Shown here piece by piece: positions 1-11,402 of a DNA stretch of 64,000 nucleotides. Made by a program: the position numbers and the translations under genes. How positions within the stretch are numbered: position 1 is the stretch's first letter; every line of letters starts with the position of its first letter. The notes beneath the pieces are model-generated. The model was not told the DNA's origin, did no database searches, and saw only the letters and a list, made by a program, of their open reading frames with translations. The stretch covers positions 212,944,997-213,008,996 of the forward strand of contig NC_081406.1 in the NCBI RefSeq assembly GCF_030272615.1, written 5' to 3'. The stretch comes from Cryptomeria japonica. Its lineage: Eukaryota; Streptophyta; Pinopsida; Cupressales; Cupressaceae.

Positions 1-230
1 AGAAGAAGAAAGAGGAAGAGGACGAGAAGAAGAGAAAGGAAGAGGAGAAGCAAAAGGAAGTAGAAAAGAAGAAGAAAGAGGAAGATAAGGTAGAGGAGAA
101 GAGGAAGGAAGTAGAGAAGAAGAAGGCAAAGGAGGATAAGGAAGAGGAAAAGAGAAAAGAAGCGGAGAAGAAAAAGGTAGAGGAGGACAAGGAAGCAGAA
201 GTGGCAAAGAGCATACAGATGGAGACTCCT
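1..230 (+). repeat. GA-rich degenerate tandem repeat
   Basis: Purine-only runs built from short units of the type gagaagaag/gaggaagag. They encode the Lys/Glu-rich segment of element A's extra ORF and probably expanded by slippage. It is open at the window edge. Confidence 0.7.
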
Positions 231-1085
231 AAGGCAACTGGTAGTTAAGCCAAACCAGATGACCTCACTAGTCCCATTGACCTCCAGTCTGCAAGTGAAA
301 TGGAGCTACTGTAGAGCATCAAGGTTGCTCAAGAATGCCTTGAAGTGATACGGAGGAAAAAGGAGCAAGATGTGATCCAAACTGCAGTGGACACTCTTAC
401 TGGTTTGTTTCCCAGCACAAACCTCCCTAGCACTGACTCATCATTGGCCCAATTGAAGCTCCTATGAACAGTAGTAGATGATCAAGTGCAGAGCTTAGAG
501 GAGGTAGCAGAGGCAAATGCTAAGAAAGAGCATCAAAAGGCTCTCAACATTTCCCTAGTGAAGAAGCTTGATGAGCTCCGGTCTGAACTGCAAAAAGCAC
601 AGAAAGATATAAGGAATTCTCTAGATGAGTGGAATCTTCTACTTAGCAAGATTTGTCAACCCCATCTATTCTATGACGATGTGCTTGCACATAAGCAAAA
701 GCTTCAATTTGATTTACCGTCATACATGAGCACCTTCAAGCCACCATATGACTCCTTTATAGCTTATGGGCAAACCGTTCACTGGTTTCATATCTAGTCT
801 ACTAAAATAGAGCATGGGATCAGAACCCAGTCACGAGATTTGCAAGAGCTACAACTGGTTCTACTTCCACATCTGCAAATAATTTAGAAGTGCTATCTTA
901 ATCTTGATGCCTTAACGGCGACATAGGAGATGAGCACAATAGATGCCATGGAAGAACATGTCTCCCAGATGTAGATAGAGAAAGACGTAGCCACCTCCCT
1001 ACTTGAGTCCTGATCTTTATCTATGAAACAATTCTTGCAGGACTTTAAATCTGTTTTTGACAAGTTTTATTCTTTACTTTCATAA
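3..1085 (+). pseudogene. Extra ORF of element A, Lys/Glu-rich coiled coil (5' end off window)
   Basis: One reading frame runs from the window edge to TAA at 1083-1085, with several in-frame stops (for example TAA 246-248). The first ~75 codons are almost all Lys, Glu, Asp and Arg, a highly charged helix encoded by a GA-rich tract. A second helical region, open from 486 to 797, resembles the ORF of element J (28037-28879) in helix spacing and in blocks around the motif SLEEVAEA (J has SLEKVADE). It lies between the expected position of pol and the 3' LTR, so it is the 3'-proximal extra ORF. No catalytic motif is seen. Function unknown; coiled-coil assembly is an inference. Confidence 0.6.
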
Positions 1086-1347
1086 ACACTTATTATTTTA
1101 ATGAAACATGGGTTAGTCTATAATATTATTTTTGTCATTGTTGGAAAAGGGGGATAAGTATAAATTTTGAAAGTTTTGATGTATACTTTCATGTTATTTC
1201 TGTTAAGAAGTAGTATACATTGTATTTTCTGCAAAGGGATAGTGTATATGCTTAGGGGGAGCAATTTTGATTCAGGCATATTTTTTTTGTTAAAAACTTA
1301 GATGTCAAAATTTCCTAAGTGTTGCCATCAATGCCAAAGGGGGAGAT

Positions 1348-2455
1348 TGTTGGAATTTTTTATGATTATGTTGTGATTGTCATTTATGGACACACACTTG
1401 CATTGAGATCATTTTTGTATGTATTAGTTAAAGCTCAACCGACACATGTTCCAATCAGTATGATGCATTATAGTCCTTAGACTATTGGTGTTTTGTAGAA
1501 AGTGATTACCGATCTGAAGCAGTATGTTGACCCCAAGCAGTTTGAGAATCTCAAGTGGTACAAAGGATCAAAGCGGTAGAACCCATATTTCCCAGTCTTC
1601 AAACCAACAACTGGTATTTTGCTTGAACCAGTATTTTTTATGAATCGGTAACACTCTATGATGAGTTACCATCCACCAATTGTTTGACGGTGTTGACACT
1701 TTAACGGTGCTTTTTGTGTCTTGCTACAGAATTTGTCTAGATGCATTGAACCTAGGAAATTGTATTGTAATCCTATTGGGCCGACATGAAATCAGATTCC
1801 TTTATAAGGACATCATGTCTAGGGTTTTAGGTTGTTGTTGTGATTGATGTTGTTGCTAGGATTTAAGGTGGTTGAGGAGTTAGAGAGAGTATGAATGTGT
1901 AGAAGACTGAAGTAATGCTAGAATGCATTAGGAATGAGCTATCAAGGATCTAACCAAGAAATCTATACTATTTGCTAGATCACTCACTTGTTGATTACTC
2001 ACATCTTCGACAAGTCTGTAGCCCTTAACCGGGTAGCCCCAAAAGCCTCTTGTAAATCCTCTAACAAGGTGGTTCACATCTATGGATCTAAAATCCTCTA
2101 GTAAGGTAGTCTTTAATCAGACTTATCTCCTAACAGAGATTGAGATTCCTAATAGGATCTGTTCTGGTAAAGAACATTGTAAGACCTTAACCGGTCTGGT
2201 TCCTATTCTATAGATAGTTAGTTGTGAGTTCCATCTCACCGTGGTTTTTCCCATTTGGGTTTCCACATCAAAATCTCTTGTGTTATGGTGTTTGTGCTTC
2301 TATGGGTGAATGCATTATTTTCTATTTGGTTTGCATGTGTGCTAACCTGTTTGTTTGCTAAACTATTTTACCAGTTTGATGTTAGTCTAGCAAAGTGTTT
2401 AAGTGCAGATATTTTTGGCATACTAATTCACCGCCCCCCCTCTTAGTATTCATCA
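1348..2455 (+). repeat. 3' LTR of element A
   Basis: It begins TGTTGG directly after a tract containing CCAAAGGGGGAGAT, the typical Sirevirus-type junction. Near the right end is the C-rich block (2431-2443, CCGCCCCCCCTCT) that ends most Copia LTRs in this window. A plant LTR signature with 'gtggtttttccca' precedes it at about 2240. The exact right end is not certain. Confidence 0.75.
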
Positions 2456-5400
2456 CTTTTGTTGTCCTTCAAAGTTGCCTCAGTCTCTTGGATCGTGTCG
2501 GTGAGATAATGTATGTGATCTTCCAGTGATCGTTGCCCTTGAAGTAATTCTTTTGATATTTCTATTCTCTAAGAAATAAGATTTTCCAACTTAGGACCAA
2601 GTTTATTTTTCAGGTCTTTGGCATTAGAGCTTATCCTTGCCTTTTCTTTCTCGAGTTTCTCTAATTTTTCCTCAAATCCTAGCATTTCTTGCTCAAAAAT
2701 TGATATGTGACCAGATGAACCAATTATGTTATCCGCTATGTCATGAATTTCCTTTTGTATTTTACTAACCTCCTTGTTTATGTCCTCTGTTAGAAGGTGA
2801 GTTTTGCATATTTCCTTGTATAGCTCTGTGTACTCTAGAATAGCAGAGTTCAATGTCGGTAATAGCGTATTCAGGTGTTCAGTGCACTTCTTTATGGTGT
2901 CATTAAAGAATTTGTTCTTCTCCTTTTCAACTTTGTCCTTTATTGTATCCTCATTCACTTTATCAACCGTTATTACATTGTCAACAATAAATTTGGACAA
3001 TGTGTCCAATTTTCCTAAAGAATCCTTAATGTGATCTATGTTACAATTAGGTGCAATCAATTTAAGAATAGGTATAGTGTTATCAATTTCCTTGTAGGCC
3101 AAAGCATTGCAATCCGTTATCATTTTTATTGAGTCCAAGAGTACCTCTGTAACATTTGTAGGTCTGAATTCACTTGAAGTGCCAGAAGTCTCACCAATTG
3201 CCTTAATTACCTTTGTGCTTCCATCAATTGTAACCATTTTACTTGTGTTTACCTCTGGTGGATCAGTCTATGTTTGCATCTCAACTAGCAAGGGTTTCTC
3301 AGACTATTTTGATGTCTCAGTTATTGCCAGTATCTCTGCTTTAGTATGTACCTTTGTCTCAGTAAGTTCTGTCAGTATCTCTATCTCTGGTGGCCCTCTT
3401 CCATCATTGGTTCCTTCAGTAGGTTTCTCTATTTATAATGATTGATCTATTTGGGTTGGTATCTCAACCTCAACATTCTCTACTGGTTTCTCAGCCATAT
3501 TGCCATAGTCAACATTGTCTTCCTTAACCTTTGCACTATCCTTATCTACAACAATATTCACTTCCTGAGTATCCACATTCATGGTGAATAGTATTTCAGA
3601 TTCAGGATTAGTGTCATCATGTGTAACACCTTTAGTGTTAATAACTGGTGGATCATCTATATGTACCAGTGCAGTATCCAAAGGTGGCAGTAAATTGTTA
3701 GTGATCTTGATGTTCAAAATACCACCAACTTTACCTTTTCCCTTGTCCTTATCCTTCTGATACACTTTAAATGTTTTCTTTGGTTGGTTCATTTCCTCTT
3801 GTTTTTCCTTCTCCACAAAAAATATATCCCAGTTTTCAGTAGTCTCATCTGCAATCTCTTTTACTCTTCCTGCCATTAAACTTACTTGTCGGTGTCCACT
3901 GGCAAAAATAGATCAGTAGCCTCAAAGATTAATTAATCAATTTCTTCTTTTGAATTCACAAGATGTACAACTAGAAGTTACTCAACTTTTAGTTTCTTAT
4001 CTAATTCCATCACTACAATCCTTTTTCCTTCCAATCTCCTATACAGATCATTGGGTAAGCCATCCACAACTTCAATTAAAACCTTTTTATATATGTCTAG
4101 ATGTAAAAATTATATTGTTCTCAATGCTTTCCCTATCTGAATCATTAAATGTGTTATACAGTTGGTGTACATTGGCCAAATTTTCACCATTAGTTATTTC
4201 ATTTAGTAAATCATTCAAAGAAGGGGTGATAGGTTCTTTTTTCTTCTTTGGTGTCATTTTCTTTGGTGTTAATTTCTTTGGTAGTCCCCTTACTGCCTGT
4301 TGTTTCTTCCTTAAAGTCCTTGTTCTCTTGGGTGAAGAAGAGGGTACCGGTGAAGATTTTCTCTTCCCCCTTTCTACTCTTTTAAACTCAACTGCCTTAT
4401 CACTCTCAGTTCCAGAAGATGTGCTAATCGGTGAAATGTGTTCCTCCTATTGAAGTCCTTCAAGCTCAGTAGCCGATATGCCACTGATGTTCATTACATT
4501 TTCTTTGATTTCCTTAACTTTCTTAGAAGCATCTCTAATAATTTTTTCTCTTTTCTTTCTTTCCTTCAATGTATTTACATCACTTTCAATAGTCTTAGCA
4601 CTACTAAAAACTTGTTCTGATGGTTCTCTCGGTGCATCCAGTAATGCTTTAGCATATGTCTCCAAAATGTTAAGATCTACCTCATATCCTATTTCAGTCA
4701 CCCAAACAATGCTAGAGAGTACAACTTCCATTCATGTTTCATCTCTCTTGATAACAAAATAGATTTCTTTGCCGTACATGTCCACTACACTCTGTGGTAG
4801 CCTTTCTCTAGTTTTCATTTTAGCCTGGAAGATTTTGAAGTATTCAATTATGTTGTTGTCCTTTGCAGTTCCCATGTTGGTAAAAGCTTTCTGTAATTGT
4901 TTTCCTACCGGTATATCATATACAAAGTCTTTAGGTCCTGTACCGGGGATTTCCTTAGTGAAGTACAACATTAAACATACCAAAAGATTTCCAAATCGGA
5001 ATGTCCCTTTCTTATCTCCTTTAATCATTTTCAAATTATCAATGAGTTCATATTTTAGCCACTCACACACATCTCTCATTTCATTTTTGTTAACCATTTC
5101 ATAAGCACTGTTTATACAAAGACTAGAAACTAAATTTAGCCTATTACCATGTGTAGTCTTGTAACCTAAAACCATACTCACAAATCTCACATTGATATCT
5201 TTGATATCATTCACTCTTAGTGATCTATTTCCAGATGTTGCTCCGGTTAGGGTCATCACTTTGTTGTTATGGATCTTCTTTATCTTGTCAGGTCTGCTGT
5301 CGATTGAGGGTAAACTAGTTACTACCCTAATTGATTGCCGGGTTATTTTGCAGATAAAATCCAACCATACAAATTCTCCATGTGCTCTACTCAAGACAAT

Positions 5401-5739
5401 TCTTACTAATTCTTCTGGAAATTGGGGAATGTTCAGTATCTCCACAAAACCTAAAGTTTCTATAATCTTGTGTTCAGCTTTGACAACACCATTTTCATCA
5501 CAAATCACTTTAGTATACATTTTCATCAATTCTTCAGAACCTAGTTCTTCTATATTGTAATGTATGTAAATCCCAAGGTCTTCATTAAAAGCTACACCTT
5601 TAGGAATTTTTAAAAATGCCCATATAGAATCATCTTGCTTAGCTACTTTAGGAATTATTTTAAATACGGGCCTAGGGCATTTCACATTTTCCACAATAGT
5701 AGGGTTCTAAATAAATTCGGGAGCAAAAGAAGAAGCCAT
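2456..5739 (-). pseudogene. Long extra ORF of element B (N domain, basic linker, coiled coil)
   Basis: One frame from ATG at 5739 (peptide MASSF...) stays readable for almost 1,100 codons, broken by stops at 5707-5709, 4732-4734, 4447-4449, within 3877-4110, and at 3433 and 2569. Three parts are visible: an N-terminal globular region (5694-4732, ~320 codons); a basic Lys/Arg/Pro linker at ~4390-4230 that could act as a nuclear signal; and a helical C-terminal region (~3240-2460). The N part matches element C's ORF, for example B 'CEWLKYELIDNLKM' against C 'CELLKNILVENIKM', each followed by FRFG. The C part matches element H, sharing 'STNVTEVLLDS'-like and 'EKEKQEE' segments. No enzyme motif or membrane span is evident. 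Position suggests the env-like slot of Sireviruses, but homology to those proteins is unproven. Function unknown. Confidence 0.65.
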
Positions 5740-6126
5740 TAAAAAACACCTTTAACTGCCTTAAAGTATTTTGAATGCTTGAAAGAAATCACTTTGCACC
5801 TTCGCCTTGAATGCCTTCGCTCTGTTTCACACTCTCTGCTAATTTGAATGCTTGGTGAGTTCAAAAAGAGGGAAATTAGTTGATTTATAATGACATTTCT
5901 CTTACCAACTCATCGGTTAAGTGAAAACTTAACACATCTGTTGGTAAAGAAGAAATCTATCTTCTCACCATCGACCGAGGGTAATCTGCATGATTTTCAA
6001 CTTATTGCAATACCCCCAAAGGGTTACTTCTCAGTTGGATGAAGAATCTCCTGCCGGTGGAGGATTACTCTATTCTACCGGTATAGAGATAGTTTCATCA
6101 ACATTCTAATCTCTCTTCCTAATCCA
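5740..6126 (-). promoter_or_regulatory. Spacer of element B with possible promoter and 5' leader for the extra ORF
   Basis: This 387-bp non-coding spacer separates the zinc-knuckle ORF from the extra ORF. On the minus strand it holds a TATA-like sequence, CATTATAAATCAACT, around 5880-5893, about 145 bp before the ATG at 5739. A start site and short leader would fit between them. This is inference from position and base composition. A splice acceptor serving a subgenomic RNA is the main alternative. Confidence 0.3.
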
Positions 6127-7143
6127 TTATTTTGAAAATTCTTGCTTTACCTCATCTACCTTTTCTTTGCCTTTCAAACTGGATCCTTTATTGTTTGCTG
6201 GTGAAGTCTTGCTTCTACAAAATTTTGCAATATGTCCATTCTTGTTACAAGCATAACAAGTCACATTATTCCTCTGAATATCCTTTCCATATCCTACGCC
6301 AGTTTGTGTTCTGCATTGATTAGATAGGTGTCCATATCTTCCACAAACATAGCATTTCACATTCATTCTACAATTTTTTGAATTATTACCAACATTGTTG
6401 CATTTGGAACATTGACTAGTGGGTGTATTAATATTCTGATTGTTTTTAAATCTACACTAATTCGCTCTATGACCATATTTGTTGCAATTGAAACATTTGC
6501 AATTAAACTTATAAGCATCAGGTTGCCTTACCGGTTTGTTCAGATCTAGATTGTTTGCAGTGTTGGAACTTTCTCCAGGTTCAAATCCAAGTTAATTTGT
6601 ATCTCCATTAGGTTTCTAACTTTTCAGCATATCATAAAGCTCCTCTTTACTTTTCTTGAATTTTTCTTTGTATTGATTTGTAGTAGCCAACTCATTTTCC
6701 AGAATATCCTTTTGTCTCATAAGCTCAGTTTTATCATGTTGCATGTGAATCAGATTTGTTTTCAACATATCATTTTCATGACTAAGTCTTAGATTTTCAT
6801 TTCTAGCATCATTAAGTCTCCTAGTCAAATCTTATTCATTCTTCTCCATGTCTTCAATGTCTTTACAAAACCTCATAGTCATATCTTGCATTTCATTCTT
6901 CATATTACTGTTTTCCTATCTCAACTTATTTGCAAGTTCATTAAGAGTTTCTTTTTCATCATCATCTTTCTTCATCTTCTCATGAAGTTATTTGCTTTTA
7001 TTTTGCGCTATAACAAGGTTCTTCTAAAGTCCTTTAATGAATTCTTGTGCAATCCTCAGATCATCTTCAAGTTTTATATTCTTCAATTTCTCTGCATCAT
7101 AATCTACAAGAGCTCCTTCCAATTGTTTTCTTAAGTTCTCCAT
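6127..7143 (-). pseudogene. Gag-like ORF of element B: coiled coil plus four CCHC knuckles
   Basis: It starts at ATG 7143 (MENLRKQLEG), 58 bases downstream of the primer site, and stays in one frame to TAA at 6127 with several stops. The first ~210 codons form a long heptad-rich coiled coil. Then come four clustered zinc-knuckle units: CFNCNKYGHRANxC, CSKCNNVGNNSKNC (His replaced by Asn), CYVCGRYGHLSNQC and CYACNKNGHIAKFC. A Lys-rich tail follows. In retroelements CCHC knuckles bind RNA in the nucleocapsid. The capsid-type gag core seen in elements D, E and I is absent, so this is not a simple copy of their gag. Four knuckles is more than the single one seen in D, E and I. Likely an RNA-binding structural protein, now broken. 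Confidence 0.65.
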
Positions 7144-7200
7144 CTGTACCGGTGTTAGAATTTTCCTCAAGTTGTTAGGCTTTTGAAAACAGAGGACTAG

Positions 7201-7214
7201 GCTCTGATACCAAT
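7201..7214 (-). other. Primer-binding site of element B
   Basis: On the minus strand, ATTGGTATCAGAGC directly follows the 5' LTR. TGGTATCAGAGC is the usual Copia sequence complementary to the 3' end of initiator methionine tRNA. Confidence 0.85.
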
Positions 7215-8006
7215 TGTTAGAATCGATGACAGTACCAAAGACACTTAGAGGGGGGGGTGAATCGGTGTCTAATCGGTTAGTTGAATATTTAAACCTTTTA
7301 AGAACTTTGTATCTCAAAATAGTGTATTGGTAAATAAGAATTAATACGATAAATAAGAATAGCAGAGACAACATAGAGAAAAAACCATAACACAAGATAG
7401 TTAACAAGGAAACCTAGTGTGGGAAAAACCTCGATGGGATTTGTGACCCACAATATTCACTCACTAGCCAATGAATAAATATTACTTACAATGAGGGGCC
7501 TGCACATGCAGGAAGGCTAGTAGCCTAGAGCTCACTGCTCAATCATAGAACAAAAGTCTCACTGACTTACAAAATGGATTATCAAAATCCAATACAATGT
7601 ACTGCTTTAGATCAGCATCAACTATGCCAGGTTCAGTACCGGTTTAAGCTCATTCTATTACCATAACCTTTGCTATCAAAATATCATCTCTCCTTTTTTC
7701 ATCTCCTCTATCTCTTACAAAATGACCTATAAGATCTCATATATATATATATATATATGAGTCTTTTACAATATGCCATGTTGGCTTGTACAAAAGATTT
7801 TTACAATATAAAACAATAAACAAAGTTTATTTCATGTTGGCTTGAGTGTCAAGATGCATTATTGCTGCTACTGGTGAAGTGCCTGTTGGTGTATGTAGAA
7901 GTCTATTGTTAGTGCTGGTAACTGTCAGTGGGTTGACAAATGTTTGCCAGTTGGTTGCCATCAACCACAACATCAACTATTCTCATAAGAGTTTAGAATG
8001 TCAACA
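7215..8006 (-). repeat. 5' LTR of element B
   Basis: On the minus strand it runs from TGTTGACATT (8006) to TCTAACA (7215), next to the primer site. The C-run before the end, CACCCCCCCCTCTAAG, is the Sirevirus-type signal. It contains an AT microsatellite at 7739-7758. The right edge was set by TG and alignment with the start of element H's LTR (both have GATGGCAACC ~50 bases in), so it could be off by a few bases. Confidence 0.7.
7739..7758. repeat. (AT)n microsatellite in the LTR of element B
   Basis: About ten uninterrupted AT units. On the minus strand they fall in the middle of the 5' LTR where a TATA region would be plausible, but no function is shown. Confidence 0.8.
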
Positions 8007-8104
8007 TAGATGTTTGAGATTATTTCTATATCATGCTAATAGAAGTTCTTGAAGAGGATGTGTGCAGTTGACGAGAAAAGAGCAGCGAAGTAGAGATAGT
8101 AGTC

Positions 8105-9850
8105 ATGGAATCCAAGATGATCATTGGGGAATTGAGCAGTGAATATTTTCAGATTTTGGAGAAGGTATGGCTAGATGAATTTAACCCTTAAAATATTAGA
8201 AAGGTAGAAAAGAGTTTAAGTGAAGTATATTTGTAGAAGATTAATGAATTTGAGCATAAAGGATTGTATCTATCGATTGATTTTCCCTGGTTTGATGATG
8301 AGGATGTGATCAGAGTAATTCTAAGTTGTGCACATAATGATTGCATCATATTGGATAAACCCTATCCAATCACAAAGGAAATTATTTTAGTCATTACTAG
8401 TTTATGCAATAGAGGATTTATACCAGTTAATAAATCTATAAAGAACAAGGAATTTGAAACCCTAAGTGGTATGATGGGTAATCAGAGAGTGTTGTTGATT
8501 GACAAAATTAGCCATCTTGTTGTGAGGCATGTTGCATATGGTATCTTACAAGATTTATTTCAGAAATAGGGAAGGTTCTACTTCAACTATTGATTTATAT
8601 ATGGCACACATTCTTGTTATGGAAGACAAAGTATTTGACTTGTGTGAATTATTAAAGAATATATTGGTAGAGAACATCAAGATGACAAAAGTGCAAGGTT
8701 ACCTCTTTCGGTTTGGATCATTTCTTGTTTATTTGGCTATGTATTGTCTGGGATCTTTACTGGAAAAGGAAAATGTGTCGTGGGAGTCTCGTGTTCTAGT
8801 TTCTATACAAATATTTGGATATTTGAGTGGTTTGGAAAAGAGAGAAGAAACTTGTGATGTTTACTTCAAATCATTTATGGATGCTTGGTGTATTGGCTCG
8901 ATATCCCTTGCTATTAGTTCAACTAAGGAGGGTTCTTCCTCTGGAAAGAGACAAAGGAAAGAGACTAATCCTAGTAGTACTTTGGGATCAAAGAGGCAAA
9001 AGAAGGATCAAAAGGAGAAAGACATTACCATGATTGAAGATACAGAATCTTCTATGGCTAAGGAAGAAGTGGTTGTTACAAAGAAAAAAGTAAAAGTCCT
9101 GAATCTGATGATGAGTCTGAATTGCTAGAAATTATTGGTAGAGGAGATGGAATAATGAAGATTGGTGAGATGTGGCTTACTTCTATTGAGCCAGATAGAA
9201 TTGAGGAAGTCTTGATAGATTATTCGCTTCAAAATAATGTTAAAATCAAAGATGTTAGTGATGTGCTACTAGAATCTCTAATTGAATTAGTTAAAGAGAA
9301 ATTGGTTGTGCAACTTGTTAGTGTAAAAGATTCAGATTCAGAAGCTAATAACATGTAGAGTATGCTGGAGAATTATAGTGATGCACATAGGTTTCTACCC
9401 ATATGCATAAATTAAATGAGAGATTGTATCAATAGTTCTAGAAAAAATTACATATATTGTTTACAATGCCCGGTAGCTATGGTGAAATTCAAAGAAAAAG
9501 TTGAATCGGTCGAAGATGAGTTAATTTCTTTAGGAAAAACATTTGATTTTCTGAGCAACAAATATGTTGAGCAAAGGAAGAAGGTGAATTCCCTATAGTT
9601 TGAATTGTTATCCTTGCAGAGGCAGAAGGAGGATTATGCTAGTATTTTTTAGAAAGAGAAAGAGATTCTTGAAGAAAAATTGAAACAATTCTCAACAGTG
9701 CTTAGTGATGTAGCTAAGTATGAGCATAATCCATCTGCTCCAGATAGTTTTTCTCATGCTATTGATGTTTTGGTGGAATACAAAAGTTTATATATTAGCA
9801 TTAAAATTGATTGTGCATTCCTGAAAGGTTCTTCTTCCGAAATTGAATGA
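8105..9850 (+). pseudogene. Extra ORF of element C
   Basis: It starts at ATG 8105 (MESKMIIGEL) and ends at TGA 9848-9850, about 580 codons. It is broken by stops near 8190 and 8236, a frameshift at about 8550-8570, a second at the A-run near 9090 that restores the first frame, and later stops. The N part (8264-8810) is homologous to element B's extra ORF: C has RVILSCAHND and B has RIVLSRAHGE, followed in both by a conserved Ile/Val-rich segment ending VTSL, and both later have an FRFG motif. A Lys-rich low-complexity linker (8930-9100) precedes a coiled coil (9470-9840). It is shorter than the B homologue. Function unknown; no catalytic motif. Confidence 0.65.
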
Positions 9851-10098
9851 TAAGTACAAGCATATATTTCAGAAGAAGAGCAGTTAAGGAATTTTTTTGT
9901 TTACATTTTTGAAATTATTTTTGTGTTGCTAATAATTGAAGGCACCCTTTATCATTTTTGTCAAAGGGGGAGAGAAATAGAGTATAAGAGAGATATAGAG
10001 AAAGGTAAAGTAATAGAGATATTAGCCATATGAGTAAGGGAGAGTTTCATGCATTATTCTTTTTGAGATGTTTTTCCATCATTGACAAAGGGGGGGAT
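9851..10098 (+). other. 3' untranslated region of element C with repeated purine tracts
   Basis: Contains purine tracts such as TCAAAGGGGGAGAGAAATAGAG (9961-9982) and the final GACAAAGGGGGGGAT before the LTR. Repeated polypurine motifs upstream of the 3' LTR are known in Sireviruses. Confidence 0.6.
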
Positions 10099-10186
10099 TG
10101 TTAGACTTGTGTTAATATTGTCATTGTTGTCATTGATGTCAAACCCGGTGATATAGTTAGGATGGAACATGGTATGTTGTTGTTAT
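10099..10186 (+). repeat. 3' LTR of element C, first segment
   Basis: It begins TGTTAGACTTG right after the polypurine tract and is interrupted by element D. Positions 10182-10186 (GTTAT) are one copy of D's target duplication. Confidence 0.75.
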
Positions 10187-11402
10187 TGTTAGATAGTTCA
10201 AATAATCGGAAGACAATTGAGAGGGGGGGTGAATAAGTTGTCACAAATTATCGAAACCATTAGCAATTTAAACTTTAATATCGGAACCCAAAACATTAAT
10301 ACTAGAATAGAAGATAAAATAATTAAGCATAAACAACAATCACTAGATAAATACCATCCACATGACACCAAGATTTATATGTGGAAAACCCGGTAAAGGG
10401 AAAAACCATGATGGGAAGCCTAGCCATAGTCAGATAATACTTTTGCAGTATGTGAATTACAATGAAGGGGCCTACACTTGCAGGAAGGCCAATAGCCTAG
10501 AGTACACTTCTTATCACAAAAGGAGTCTCACTGACTACATAGAAATCCAGACTACAATCCAGAAAAGTGTTGAACTACCAAAGATAGCATATCCTATGCC
10601 TGAGTATAGTTCTGGTTAAGCTCAATACCGAAGGACTAAATCCTCTTACATAAACCCAACTTGATCTCCAATGATCGACCAACTCCTTTTCCTGAATGAT
10701 ATTAAATTATTCACACATTACATTCCTTGACTATGACATCTAACATTAACCATGATCATCTACAATGATATCTTACATCTATATATACAAATGCTCGACA
10801 ATAAATAATCAGGTCGGCTACCACAAAATAAACCTATTAAATATTTACAAACCATGTCAGCCTTAGGCCAAATAAATAATATCCAACACATAAGACATCC
10901 TAGAAACACATCAATAGGCCCTATCTACACGTTACATTAAAGTCGGTCCAAAACCTAGATCAACGAGGACCTAATATAGGTCCACACGCCACAACAATGA
11001 TCTCCATCCGCCAAGTCTTGAACATGATCACCAACAACATCCATAAACTCCACCAGAAGCTGCACCAACACCACTTATGTAATTCATCAAAGATCTCCCC
11101 CAAAAGCTCTGTTAGTGAAATGCTCATCGAAACTAGAAACCAAGCTTCTAAGAAAGTAGGATAGTATGCAATCTCCAGACCAAAAACCTACTGACCAAAT
11201 ATGAGCATGAGTATCATGAACAAGCCAATTCCATCACCAGACTATACCAGAGCCTATTGAATCATGTCAAATCCATGTTAACCAGAAACCACTCAACCTG
11301 CTGAGACCAGAAGGGTGTCGACAAAGCATCCAAATAGCTAGTGTTGGCATCAATGACAAAACATCAATGCAACACATAATTAATTCCACCAAATGTCCAA
11401 CA
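10187..11402 (-). repeat. 3' LTR of element D
   Basis: On the minus strand it runs from TGTTGGACATTTGG (11402) to TAACA (10187). It is preceded on that strand by CCAAAGGGGGAGAT. The C-run (plus-strand GAGGGGGGGTGAATAAG near 10218) marks its end region. Confidence 0.85.

Larger units (their letters stand above)
1..2455 (+). mobile_element. Element A: 3' end of a Sirevirus-like Copia element
   Basis: The 3' part of a plus-strand LTR retrotransposon: a coiled-coil ORF (3-1085), an untranslated stretch with polypurine motifs, a polypurine tract at about 1334-1347 and a 3' LTR from 1348. Its 5' part lies before the window. The right end abuts antisense coding sequence of element B in mid-ORF, so A most simply inserted into B, whose remainder would lie left of the window. 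The exact terminus is uncertain: related LTRs here continue about ten bases beyond TTAGTNTTCAT to CCAACA, whereas A switches to B sequence at about 2452-2455. No target duplication can be tested because the 5' end is missing. Confidence 0.75.
2456..8006 (-). mobile_element. Element B: pol-less Sirevirus-like Copia element
   Basis: Read on the minus strand: 5' LTR (8006 to 7215), primer-binding site (7214 to 7201), a coiled-coil plus zinc-knuckle ORF (7143 to 6127), a 387-bp spacer with a possible promoter, then a long extra ORF from 5739 that runs into element A at ~2456. No protease, integrase, reverse transcriptase or RNase H motif occurs between LTR and extra ORF, so the element is non-autonomous as it stands. 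The 3' LTR is not in the window. The right LTR edge abuts element C sequence, so B most simply sits within C. Both ORFs share one minus-strand frame with several stops. Confidence 0.7.
8007..10186 (+). mobile_element. Element C, left part (extra ORF and start of 3' LTR)
   Basis: Plus-strand Copia-type remnant: extra ORF (8105-9850), a spacer with several purine tracts, a polypurine tract (GACAAAGGGGGGGAT, ending 10098) and the first 88 bp of the 3' LTR. D is inserted at 10187, and the LTR resumes at 24992. Its left side is cut by B at 8006, so gag and any pol lie outside the window. Confidence 0.75.

Noticed and set aside
2255-2446. Small ORF in A's 3' LTR with a hydrophobic stretch
   Set aside because: It lies within the LTR; the hydrophobic run is a chance of T-rich sequence.
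2804-3445. Plus-strand ORFs over the extra ORF of element B
   Set aside because: They are shadows of the minus-strand frame, which aligns with element H.
4769-5560. Plus-strand ORFs rich in Phe and Leu that look membrane-spanning
   Set aside because: They are antisense to B's N domain, which has homology to C; hydrophobicity is a by-product of the antisense of charged codons.
2569-5739. Calling the extra ORF a viral envelope gene
   Set aside because: There is no signal peptide, membrane segment or fusion motif; position alone is not enough.
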